From: Methanobacteriota archaeon
GTDB lineage: Archaea > Thermoplasmatota > Poseidoniia > Poseidoniales > Poseidoniaceae
Length of the DNA stretch: 64,000 bases
Direction: 5' to 3'
Assembly (NCBI GenBank): GCA_002718195.1
Contig: PBDU01000006.1
Coordinates: 62,001 to 126,000 of the forward strand
In this document: piece by piece, positions 26,231 through 34,105 of the stretch
Layout of the letters: every line of letters starts with the position of its first letter
Numbering within the stretch: position 1 is the first letter of the stretch
Notes under the pieces: generated by a model
Told to the model about the DNA's origin: nothing
The model's input: only the letters and a program-made list of their open reading frames with translations
Databases searched by the model: none
Made by a program: the position numbers and the translations under genes

Positions 26231-27316
26231 TTAATCATCAAGATATTCCTTTAGGGAGTTAATTGGTCCTATTGCACCTGGATCTTTCCCAAGCACGAAG
26301 GCAAGCGCTATACTCACCCAATCCATCAGAATACAAAGGTACAATTGCTTTTCAAGTAATGTGGGTCCCTCTGCATTTAATTTCCAAGCAGCCTCTGTTC
26401 CTAAATGACCAACCATCCAGTCAAATCTCTTCATCACTCTAGGCTTGAGGTCTTGATGAGTTAGAACGAATAAGGCTTGGTGCTCGACCATCGAATCCTG
26501 GTCAGTACCTACGCCACCCCATGCTACAGATTCATTGTGATTCATTTCAGGAACGATTCCTACCCTTACAAAACGAGCAGAATTTTCGTTAATCTGGTTC
26601 TTAAACCTGTTAACACAACAATCTAGTTCTGTTGGTCCCCAAATTGCAATATTTCTATCTACTAACTCATTAGCAATCGATAGGAGATCAAACTCATCAC
26701 CAGTTGTGATATCAAACTTAGAATTGGCTATGCTTAACCTTTCGAGGAGCGATTTTTCCTCGCCTTTAGATAGACTGGGTAGAATATCAAGTGCTCTCAA
26801 AATTCCTAACTGCCTAGAAAAAATATGCCCGAACGCAGTACGTGGTGGTTGTCCTCCAATACTTGGTACGAGGTGCATGTTTGGATATCCTTCGCAAAGA
26901 CCTGCTAGCATGCCTCCTGTGGATATAGCAATAACTTCGCAACCAATTTTTGCTGCCGCTTCAGCCGAGGATAATGTTTCCTCAGTATTACCGGAATGAG
27001 ACGTGGCAATGACTAACCAAGAGTCATCTAACCAGTTTGGTATGAAATATTCGCGATGTACGATTACCGGGATGTCTCCCTCGTGTTTGGAAAGAGTTGA
27101 CAGGAAGTCACCTCCTGCTGCTGAACCTCCCATTCCAAGACAAAGTACGCCTCGGAATTTACGCTTGGATAATTTTTCCAACCATGGGAAAAGTGTATCA
27201 TTGATTGCTTGAAAGCCGGCTTCTAAATCATCTACTAGCTTTTGAGTAAACCCGACAATCCCTTGTTCATCATTTTCCCGAATGCGGGAATCGAAGACTT
27301 CTCTACTGATTCCCAT
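26231..27316 (-). CDS. Bifunctional phosphoglucose/phosphomannose isomerase
   Basis: Interconverts glucose-6-P, fructose-6-P and mannose-6-P; the archaeal SIS-domain type. 361 residues from the ATG at 27316, chosen because GGGTGAACTT precedes it; a TTG 54 nt upstream is less likely. Motifs: CLGMGGSAAGGDFL, ATSHSGNTEETLS, STGGML, GGQPPRTAFGH, and the C-terminal MNHNE (catalytic Glu/His) with late LTHQDLKPR. Lies 8 nt past the NMD3 stop when measured from the upstream frame, so probably in the same transcription unit. Confidence 0.93.
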   Translation of the reverse strand: MGISREVFDSRIRENDEQGIVGFTQKLVDDLEAGFQAINDTLFPWLEKLSKRKFRGVLCLGMGGSAAGGDFLSTLSKHEGDIPVIVHREYFIPNWLDDSWLVIATSHSGNTEETLSSAEAAAKIGCEVIAISTGGMLAGLCEGYPNMHLVPSIGGQPPRTAFGHIFSRQLGILRALDILPSLSKGEEKSLLERLSIANSKFDITTGDEFDLLSIANELVDRNIAIWGPTELDCCVNRFKNQINENSARFVRVGIVPEMNHNESVAWGGVGTDQDSMVEHQALFVLTHQDLKPRVMKRFDWMVGHLGTEAAWKLNAEGPTLLEKQLYLCILMDWVSIALAFVLGKDPGAIGPINSLKEYLDD

Positions 27317-27378
27317 AAGTTCACCCAAGGTTCTTTGTCTAAAATGTGCTTTGCTAGGTTGATAATTCAATTTATGAG

Positions 27379-28431
27379 TTAATCTTTCTCAAGTTTTGGT
27401 AAGGATAACCACTCACCTTGTTTTTTTATCAAGAGTAATTCTTCACCAACCACATGGTCGTATGCCTTTCGTACTGCTTGCATAGTCCAATTATCTGGAT
27501 CTAAAAATTCGGCAACAGAATCATCCTCTTGAATAACGCCTACGCGAATGAATTCATGTTTTCTTGATACCACCTTTGCGCTTTCTAGATCCCTCCAGGT
27601 TGCTCCAGTGCGTTCTCTTCTAGCAACTCTAGTTAGTACTGCACCATCATTTCTCCATGTCATGACCCTCCAAAGGTCTCCTCGCCATTCGATTACATCG
27701 CCTAAATCATAACCCGGTTTTCGGTAAAGAAGTGTAAGCCTTGTCACATCAACTCCCTCCGATCTTCCAACGACGGTCATTGATTCGTTCACCTTCCCTC
27801 CATAATTTTTGATTAGATGTCTTCCCCAAGACCTAGCAAGTCCTTTTGACCCGAGAACTACATCATAACCACCTTGCACCGGTCCTTCCGAGGTAATGAA
27901 AAACATGGGGTCGTCAGCCATTTCATCGAGTACTTTGTCAAGTGATTGTCGCAGTTCATCTAACTCGAAACCTTCCAACTTCCTTCCAGTTGATCTTAAC
28001 TGAACTGTAGCTTCGAAGTAATTACCTGCTCTTCTAGTACATGTGATGCAAACACCATTTGACCTTCTAGCCCTCATAGTGTGTTCTTCTTGAAATAACA
28101 AATCATCGATTACCCCCTCAATTTGTAGGTGTAAAAGCGTGTGCCTATCGGTTATGACTTGTGATGCAGAACCTAAGCCGATGTCTTCCGCTCTTTCATG
28201 GAAAGCGACATTTCTCTGGATTAATTCATCATAAACATCCTCGTCACTAAGTTGGGTCCATCTTCCTTGAATTTCGGTCATACCGCATCTTGCGCATCGA
28301 ACCCAGCCAACATTTTCTGGGACTATCGCTAACTTGGTGCGAACTCTAAGGCAGGGCTCGCACATTCTGTCTCCGTACAACGGTGGAGGGTCACCGCAGA
28401 CTAAACAAAATGCATCACCTAACTCAGACAT
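27379..28431 (-). CDS. NMD3 family ribosome-biogenesis protein
   Basis: 350 residues. The N terminus has several C-x2-C zinc knuckles (CLVCG, CEPC, CARCG, CITC). NGVCITCTRRAGNYFEATVQLR-type wording is characteristic of NMD3. The middle domain is alpha/beta, and the C-terminal beta domain (DLGDVIEWRGDLWRVM) resembles the eIF5A-like part. In eukaryotes NMD3 escorts the 60S subunit; archaeal members are presumed to act in 50S assembly. GGTGATGAA precedes the ATG. A clear archaeal/eukaryotic lineage marker for this window. Confidence 0.93.
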   Translation of the reverse strand: MSELGDAFCLVCGDPPPLYGDRMCEPCLRVRTKLAIVPENVGWVRCARCGMTEIQGRWTQLSDEDVYDELIQRNVAFHERAEDIGLGSASQVITDRHTLLHLQIEGVIDDLLFQEEHTMRARRSNGVCITCTRRAGNYFEATVQLRSTGRKLEGFELDELRQSLDKVLDEMADDPMFFITSEGPVQGGYDVVLGSKGLARSWGRHLIKNYGGKVNESMTVVGRSEGVDVTRLTLLYRKPGYDLGDVIEWRGDLWRVMTWRNDGAVLTRVARRERTGATWRDLESAKVVSRKHEFIRVGVIQEDDSVAEFLDPDNWTMQAVRKAYDHVVGEELLLIKKQGEWLSLPKLEKD

Positions 28432-28505
28432 TTCATCACCACTTGCGATTACACGCTCTTGCCATAAGTTATCAAGATGTTGAGTTTTTTGACAAATAAA
28501 TGCTT

Positions 28506-28658
28506 CTATTCTTCACTAACTTGTTTATCCAGGGATTTTCTCAGTGCTTCGATTCTATCTTCTAATGAGTTAGATCTAGAAAATACTGTATATGTCCAAA
28601 TCCCTAATCCTACGATCATTCCTAAATAAGCAACTGCAAGATATGTCATTCCTTCCAT
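28506..28658 (-). CDS. CcmD-like small membrane protein
   Basis: 50 residues, found by reading past the ccmC stop. One TM at ~5-26 (YLAVAYLGMIVGLGIWTYTV), then a basic/helical tail SLEDRIEALRKSLDKQ, which is the CcmD plan (one span plus a short charged helix). Its ATG shares one base with the ccmC stop (TAATG), so translation is coupled. In bacteria CcmD helps release haem-loaded CcmE from CcmABC. Sequence of CcmD is poorly conserved, so the call rests on size, topology and position. Confidence 0.75.
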   Translation of the reverse strand: MEGMTYLAVAYLGMIVGLGIWTYTVFSRSNSLEDRIEALRKSLDKQVSEE

Positions 28659-29353
28659 TACTCTCCCTCCACCATCGTTTGTAATTTCTCGAATTCAAGT
28701 TCTAATTTAGTCAATCGCATGCTAGCCAAGATATGTCCAATAATGAAAACGGTAAACGAAATGGCTCCAATTGCTAATACCAGACCCATTTCTGGGGCTA
28801 GTGAACCATCTCCTCCGCTGGCTACAACAGGTCCAGGATGCCGGATTTCCCAAATCCTTGTTGCAACATAGGTAACTGGAACCAAAATAAATCCGTACAG
28901 GCCAAAAGTAGAGAAAGTATCCCTGCTTTCTACCCCATCGGGCTGGCTTTTCTCACCAAGCACCAAAAAAATTGCAAGTGCGGTCAAAAGTGCGAACGTA
29001 TTCAGCCTAACATCTGTCCAGTCCCAAGGGACTCCCCATTCTGCTGAACCCCAAATACAACCTGACCAGACTGTCATCAGACCCGTTGCTAAGCCGGCTT
29101 CTGCGCCAGCAACATGTAATCTCCAGCCCAAGGCACTTCTCTTGAAAAACCACATTGCAGAGCCTACAAATAATACTCCAAAAGCTATCATTGCAGCCCA
29201 TGCACTTGGAACATGCCAGTAAAAAATTCGTTGTGCAGCGGGGTTCTCAAACGCGTTTATCGAAACAGATGGTGCCCACAAGAAACCAAGTGCTAATGTG
29301 GTTGCTATACCAATGAAACCTACAGAGGTAATAACCGCTGGAAGTCCCTTCAT
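28658..29353 (-). CDS. ccmC: Cytochrome c maturation protein CcmC (haem handling)
   Basis: 231 residues, six TM spans. The Trp-rich haem-binding loop is WGSAEWGVPWDWTDVRLN, and the flanking His residues appear in FYWHVPSAWAAM and IRHPGPV. CcmC loads haem onto CcmE for cytochrome c assembly. Downstream is the overlapping CcmD-like gene and upstream, 49 nt away, an ABC ATPase-permease fusion. CcmE, CcmF and CcmH are not in this window. Confidence 0.92.
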   Translation of the reverse strand: MKGLPAVITSVGFIGIATTLALGFLWAPSVSINAFENPAAQRIFYWHVPSAWAAMIAFGVLFVGSAMWFFKRSALGWRLHVAGAEAGLATGLMTVWSGCIWGSAEWGVPWDWTDVRLNTFALLTALAIFLVLGEKSQPDGVESRDTFSTFGLYGFILVPVTYVATRIWEIRHPGPVVASGGDGSLAPEMGLVLAIGAISFTVFIIGHILASMRLTKLELEFEKLQTMVEGE

Positions 29354-29402
29354 GGTTAATCCAGTAAGCGAGCCTTCTTCAATATGTATTAGTGAAAAAT
29401 AA

Positions 29403-30641
29403 TCATATTATGTCTAAAAGAGTCTCCAGAATAATGACATAAGGTAGGGCAACAAAAGGCAATAGGATTCTGAACATCACAGCCCTGGGACGTGCTAGGC
29501 GCAGTAAAAACACTTCAATTGCTCTCGATAATTGTGAAAAGCACAATGTTGTTAGTGACCCAACTAAAATCCAAGCGGATAAGGTCATTGAGTTCATTGC
29601 AAAAAGTGCCAGCAGCGTTACGCTTCCTCCGACAATAAGTGGTGTAATAATATCGTTTGGCAGTAGGTTATTTGCAGAAATTCTTTGCCAAGATCTTCCC
29701 TCAGACAAAATTCTAACAGTCGGGTCTCCGATATTTCCTGCTGCGAAAGCAGGGCAAAGAAGAAGTATTATTCTTTGAGAATTTGTTAGATTGGCGAACT
29801 GATTTTGGTCGAAAATCAAAGTGAGTAAAAATACAACGAATAGAGCTGAAACTACATTACTTCCAAGGCTTGCAAGTGTTTTCGCGTTGATTGAAAAACC
29901 AGTTTTCATTGAGATTAAGAATTGATTTCTTGGATATGATTTACCTACGACTTTCCATTTTTCCCCATCTTTACCATCAAATTCTGCATAACTTCGGTCA
30001 TCAAAGGAAAATATCCGGTTACAAATTTCTAAAAATTTAGTATTGTGGCTTGAAATTAGTATTCCATGCCCTCTCTCTTTGAGCTGGATTAGAACATTAC
30101 ACAGAGTTTCTATGCTTTCATCATCAAGCCCGCTATCAGGCTCATCGAGAATTATCGCTCTTCTGTCAGCACATACCATTCCGCATAATAATCCAGTCAA
30201 GACACTCAATTTCCTCTTTTGCCCGCCAGATAATTTCAGAATTAAATCATCAATTCTGTGGCTTAGTTTGAATATTTCAAGGACCTCGAAAAAAATATCA
30301 GAACTCAGTGATGAATTATATTGTGAACTTGCATATTCTAGATGCTCTCTGATAGTCATGGATTCAATCAATCCGTTATCTTGTAAAGTCAAACCTATGG
30401 GATGCACTGGTAATTTCCTTCTTCCCTCAGAATCTCTAATGAGTTGCTCGTAAGCAAAAGCCGACCCACTTTCGAGTCTTAGTAAGCCACAAATCGATTC
30501 AACCAGCGTAGATTTTCCGCTCCCGTTGCTGCCTCGAATCACTAAAATTTCTGAAGAATTTAGACTGAAATCAAGGTTGTCTAATACAACCTTTTGACCT
30601 CTGCGCACGGTGACGGAATCAAGTCTCAACAATTCCGTCAT
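29403..30641 (-). CDS. ABC ATPase fused to a CcmB-like membrane domain
   Basis: 412 residues. Residues ~1-215 form an ABC ATPase: Walker A RGSNGSGKST, Q-loop LTLQDNG, signature LSGGQKRKLS, Walker B AIILDEPDSGLD, switch His in ISSHN. Residues ~240-412 hold five or six TM spans with LLPNDIITPLIVGG and LPFVALPYVIILETL. In bacteria CcmA (ATPase) and CcmB (six spans) are separate proteins; the position next to ccmC and ccmD suggests this is a CcmA-CcmB fusion. The ATPase assignment is certain, the CcmB assignment is contextual. An unrelated half-transporter is the alternative. Confidence 0.8.
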   Translation of the reverse strand: MTELLRLDSVTVRRGQKVVLDNLDFSLNSSEILVIRGSNGSGKSTLVESICGLLRLESGSAFAYEQLIRDSEGRRKLPVHPIGLTLQDNGLIESMTIREHLEYASSQYNSSLSSDIFFEVLEIFKLSHRIDDLILKLSGGQKRKLSVLTGLLCGMVCADRRAIILDEPDSGLDDESIETLCNVLIQLKERGHGILISSHNTKFLEICNRIFSFDDRSYAEFDGKDGEKWKVVGKSYPRNQFLISMKTGFSINAKTLASLGSNVVSALFVVFLLTLIFDQNQFANLTNSQRIILLLCPAFAAGNIGDPTVRILSEGRSWQRISANNLLPNDIITPLIVGGSVTLLALFAMNSMTLSAWILVGSLTTLCFSQLSRAIEVFLLRLARPRAVMFRILLPFVALPYVIILETLLDII

Positions 30642-30675
30642 GCCAGTTCCTCAAAGTTTCTTTTCAATTACATTT

Positions 30676-31710
30676 CTATTTCGGCCATAGCAAATGCGAA
30701 TCATCATATGAGCATTGGATTTGTGGCCCATTTTTCCTTTCAACCATTCCAAGTGGTTTACCACACACAGGACAGTCATTTGAGTCGGCAAGTGCCTCCA
30801 TCCAAGCAATTCTAGTTTCCAATTCATCTCCTTCTGATTTTAGTTTGGTAAGAATTGATAATGCATTTTTTGGAACCTCATGACCTGCTTGAGTCCATGG
30901 GTCTTCCAATTGTGAAAGGTCTATCATCTGCTCCTTTATTCTTCCACGGTTCTTGAAATCGGTCCCTGAGGGGCCGCCATCTTCAACACCTAACTCAAAA
31001 GGTCCACCTTTAGCAACAGCAGGTAGCATAAGATAAGCAGCCAAAAATCCTCCAAGGTGAGCCATGTGGGCAACATTGCTGTAATCGCCATTCACAGATC
31101 CAAACCATCTGAATATCTCCAATCCAAAGTACATCAAGGCAATCAGAGTTATTGGCCAAGGTCTAATCAGTAGTATTGGAAATGGTATCTCATCCTTGGG
31201 CCATCCTGCTAGGTATGCTCCCAGCAGACCAAATGCAGCCCCACTAGCGCCCAAAGATGGTGTGCCTGAATCTAAGTTAGCCAGAGTCCAGGCAAGTGAG
31301 CCTCCAAATAAACCAATTGCGTAGATAATGATGTACCTCTTCGTACCTAGTCTCTGCTCCAAAGGAACTCCTACCAAAGCAAGGATAATGACATTGCCAA
31401 GAACGTGCATCAGGTCATTTTGACTATGCAAAAAGCCTGCTGAAAACATGGTATGAAAATACTCTACACTTAGAGTCCGAGATGGAATCAACCAAAAGTC
31501 AGCATAGAACCAGTACTCAATCCATCCCCATCTACCAACTGTACCTGCTAGCAATTGTACCAATGCCCCAGCGAGTACAGCCATCGTAATTCCCAGTGAT
31601 ACTGGAGTTTCATTTCTAATCGAGTAGACTATTGGTGCTATTATCGCCAGCAGCCAAAGAATTAGTAGCCCTACTTCCACAGCGTTAAACTGTAAAAACA
31701 GATAGGACAT
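30676..31710 (-). CDS. Rhomboid family intramembrane serine protease with a zinc-binding tail
   Basis: 344 residues with six or seven TM spans. Catalytic Ser in GASGAAFGLLGA and catalytic His in VAHMAHLGGF. HVLGN is the family's oxyanion-side HxxxN motif. After the last span a soluble tail (~215-344) includes a helical part and a C-terminal knuckle CPVCGKPL...QCSYDDSHLLW that probably binds zinc. Rhomboids cut TM segments of anchored proteins; the many anchored surface proteins nearby are possible substrates. ECH and ALDH genes lie upstream on the same strand. Confidence 0.92.
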   Translation of the reverse strand: MSYLFLQFNAVEVGLLILWLLAIIAPIVYSIRNETPVSLGITMAVLAGALVQLLAGTVGRWGWIEYWFYADFWLIPSRTLSVEYFHTMFSAGFLHSQNDLMHVLGNVIILALVGVPLEQRLGTKRYIIIYAIGLFGGSLAWTLANLDSGTPSLGASGAAFGLLGAYLAGWPKDEIPFPILLIRPWPITLIALMYFGLEIFRWFGSVNGDYSNVAHMAHLGGFLAAYLMLPAVAKGGPFELGVEDGGPSGTDFKNRGRIKEQMIDLSQLEDPWTQAGHEVPKNALSILTKLKSEGDELETRIAWMEALADSNDCPVCGKPLGMVERKNGPQIQCSYDDSHLLWPK

Positions 31711-31747
31711 GAAACTGCGTAAGAGTCGACCTTTTTGTATATGTCAC

Positions 31748-32536
31748 TCATCTAAGAGAGTCAAAATTTGGTTTTCTTTTTTCGAGAAATGCTTCAACTC
31801 CTTCCTTGAATCCCTCGGTAAGTCCGGATGCCTCAATTAAGGTCCGTTCATGGTCGAGGTGCTTTTTGAAATCATTTTCAAATGCTACATCGAGTAGATG
31901 TTTAGTCGCTTCCTTGGTGTGAGATTGCCAACTTGACCACTTCAGAGCAACAGTTTTTGCTTCCTCGATTAAATCTGCCTCAGCAATTGAATCAATTGCA
32001 CCGTAAGTACGGCATTGTTCTGCACTCCAAATTTGATTTTCAAGGAAAAATTCCCTTGCCTTCTGTAAACCCACAAGTCTTGGCAGTAACCAGGTAGTTC
32101 CTCCATCTGGAGAAAGACCCATGCCCGAATAAGAAGCAGCAATCTTTGCTTCTGGAGATGCAATCCTGTAGTCGCAAGCAAGAGCAAGGCCCAAGCCTCC
32201 TCCTGCAGCAGCACCATTTATTGCGGCAATGCAAATCGTTGGAGATTCTCTCATCTTTACTAGAAGCGGATGCAGTAATCCAGTTAGGTACCTTATCAAA
32301 TCTACAGATGTGTCATTACTTATCGATTCTGCAAATGCTTGTATGTCCGCTCCAGCAGAGAAGAATTTCCCATCACCTGTAATCACTATTGCCTTAATTT
32401 CCTTATCGTCAATACAATTTCTAATCGCTTTTGCAATGACTGGCATAGACTTACGAGAAAATGATGCGCTAGCAGAGTCTCCGCTTAACTTTACAAGACT
32501 AACTCCACCAGCGATTTTACTGACTTCAACGGTAAT
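31748..32536 (-). CDS. Enoyl-CoA hydratase/isomerase (crotonase) family, PaaG-like; AUU start
   Basis: 262 residues if translation begins at ATT 32536; the first ATG lies 30 codons later and would delete the first beta-strands of the fold (TVEVSKIAGGVSLVKL). GAGGTG sits 6 nt before the ATT, overlapping the ALDH stop, the spacing other genes here use for ATG. Motifs: FFSAGADI and GAAAGGGLGLALACD form the oxyanion hole; SGMGLSPDGGTTWLLPRLVG follows. Both catalytic Glu residues of true hydratases are absent (GLGL for the CEL position), while the Asp of SPDGG matches PaaG-type isomerases. Likely an acyl-CoA isomerase/hydratase acting with the neighbouring ALDH. Confidence 0.9.
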   Translation of the reverse strand: MTVEVSKIAGGVSLVKLSGDSASASFSRKSMPVIAKAIRNCIDDKEIKAIVITGDGKFFSAGADIQAFAESISNDTSVDLIRYLTGLLHPLLVKMRESPTICIAAINGAAAGGGLGLALACDYRIASPEAKIAASYSGMGLSPDGGTTWLLPRLVGLQKAREFFLENQIWSAEQCRTYGAIDSIAEADLIEEAKTVALKWSSWQSHTKEATKHLLDVAFENDFKKHLDHERTLIEASGLTEGFKEGVEAFLEKRKPNFDSLR

Positions 32537-32546
32537 TTAGACCACC

Positions 32547-33992
32547 TCAAAGTTTGATGTTTACACTCTTTACCTTGGTATAGAAATTCAGAGCATCTTT
32601 GGATTGCTCAACTCCTATTCCAGATTGCTTCCATCCAGTGAAAGCAGTTTGCGGGAATGTAACTGGATATTCGTTGATTGAAACCATGCCAGATTCAAGA
32701 TCTCTTGCAAATCTGTGGGCTCTGCTCAAATCAGTTGTCCAGACACCATTTAGAAGACCGAAGTCTGAATCGTTTGCCATAGCCATTGCTTCTTCCTCAG
32801 TTGAGAATTTTGTAACTGCTAAAACAGGACCGAACAGTTCTTCTTGGAATAGCAGATTATCGGTTGAAACATCTGTAACAACAGTCGGCTCCATGAAAGC
32901 ACCAGATTCCAAATCACCGGAAATAGCGTTTCCGCCAATAACTAATTTCCCTCCTTGAGAAAGTCCTAAGTTTAGTTTTTCAAGCACCTCAGCTCTATGG
33001 GTTTGATGAACTAAACTTCCCATTCTTACTCCTTCACTCATTCCAGGGCCGATTGGCCACTTAGCAATTTCAGTAACTATTGCCTCAACCAATTCATCAT
33101 GTACATCTTCATGGACTAATAGTCTTGAACCAGCCCAGCACATCTGCCCTGCATTCATGAATATTCCAAAGCAAACTGCCTTTGCAGCGTAGCGAATATT
33201 CGCATCTTGGAATACAATATTTGCTCCTTTGCCTCCTAGTTCTAGAGTTACCGGTGTGAGGTTTTCACTCGCTTTTGCCATTACCGCTTTTCCGGTCGGT
33301 ACTCCACCAGTCAAAACAATGCCATCTACGTCTTTGTGACCAGCAAGAGCGTCTCCAATCAAACCGCCAGAGCCGGTTATTACTTGCAAGATGCCACTTG
33401 GTAGTCCAACATCTGCTGCCTCAATTGCCTCTGCCCAAGCAATTAGGCTTAGTGGAGTCCATGAGGCTGGTTTTGCAATAATTGTACAACCAGCCGCTAA
33501 AGCAGGAGCGAACGAACGCAATGCCAGTTGTAGTGGAAAGTTCCAAGGAACGATGTGAGCGGTAACTCCCAGTGGTTGTCTCAGAGAATAATTGAATCTA
33601 TCACCTGGAACTGGGATTGTTGAGCCTTCTATTTTATCGCTCAAGCCAGAGAAGTACTCGAAGGTCCATGCGCCGTAGCGAATCTCGCTAAGTGCCTCGC
33701 GGAAAGTTTTTCCATTATTTTGGCTCTCTATTTTAGCCAAATTCTTTGCCTCAGCGTATGTTACTGCGGCTATCTTTTGCATGATTCTTCCTCTTTGGGC
33801 AGGATCCATTTTCCTCCAAGAGGAATCATTGAATGCCGATTTGCTTGCTTGAACGCAACGCTCAACATCGCCTAGAGTTGCTTTGGGCGTTGTTGCTATC
33901 AACTCACCATTTGAAGGGTCAATTACATCAGCGGTTGCGCCATCTTCTGAGTCACACCATTCTCCAGCAATCCACATTTTCTTTGCTTGCAT
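32547..33992 (-). CDS. NAD(P)-dependent aldehyde dehydrogenase
   Basis: About 481 residues from the ATG at 33992 (MQAKKMWIAGEW), preceded by GGGCAATATC; ATGs up to 27 nt upstream are possible. Classical ALDH motifs: IVPWNFPLQLALR, cofactor-binding KPASWTPLS, VLTGGVPTGKAVM, catalytic Glu in LELGGKGAN, catalytic Cys in NAGQMCWAGSRLLV, FGPVLAV and a C-terminal SGIGVEQSKDALNFYT. Oxidises an aldehyde to the acid; substrate not predictable. The downstream crotonase is translationally coupled (10-nt gap), hinting at a shared catabolic route, perhaps betaine/aminobutyraldehyde-like or aromatic. Confidence 0.95.
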   Translation of the reverse strand: MQAKKMWIAGEWCDSEDGATADVIDPSNGELIATTPKATLGDVERCVQASKSAFNDSSWRKMDPAQRGRIMQKIAAVTYAEAKNLAKIESQNNGKTFREALSEIRYGAWTFEYFSGLSDKIEGSTIPVPGDRFNYSLRQPLGVTAHIVPWNFPLQLALRSFAPALAAGCTIIAKPASWTPLSLIAWAEAIEAADVGLPSGILQVITGSGGLIGDALAGHKDVDGIVLTGGVPTGKAVMAKASENLTPVTLELGGKGANIVFQDANIRYAAKAVCFGIFMNAGQMCWAGSRLLVHEDVHDELVEAIVTEIAKWPIGPGMSEGVRMGSLVHQTHRAEVLEKLNLGLSQGGKLVIGGNAISGDLESGAFMEPTVVTDVSTDNLLFQEELFGPVLAVTKFSTEEEAMAMANDSDFGLLNGVWTTDLSRAHRFARDLESGMVSINEYPVTFPQTAFTGWKQSGIGVEQSKDALNFYTKVKSVNIKL

Positions 33993-34105
33993 GATATTGC
34001 CCATTCTCCATTCCATCAAAAACTAATCCCATGTTATCAATTGGGGAAAAATTGGCTCCACAAATCACCGTGCTCTTGAAATGCATTGATTGATGGGATG
34101 TTAAC

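Noticed and set aside
32146..32540. Plus-strand open frames across the crotonase gene
   Set aside because: They overlap a gene with full crotonase motifs and give low-complexity translations; typical shadows.
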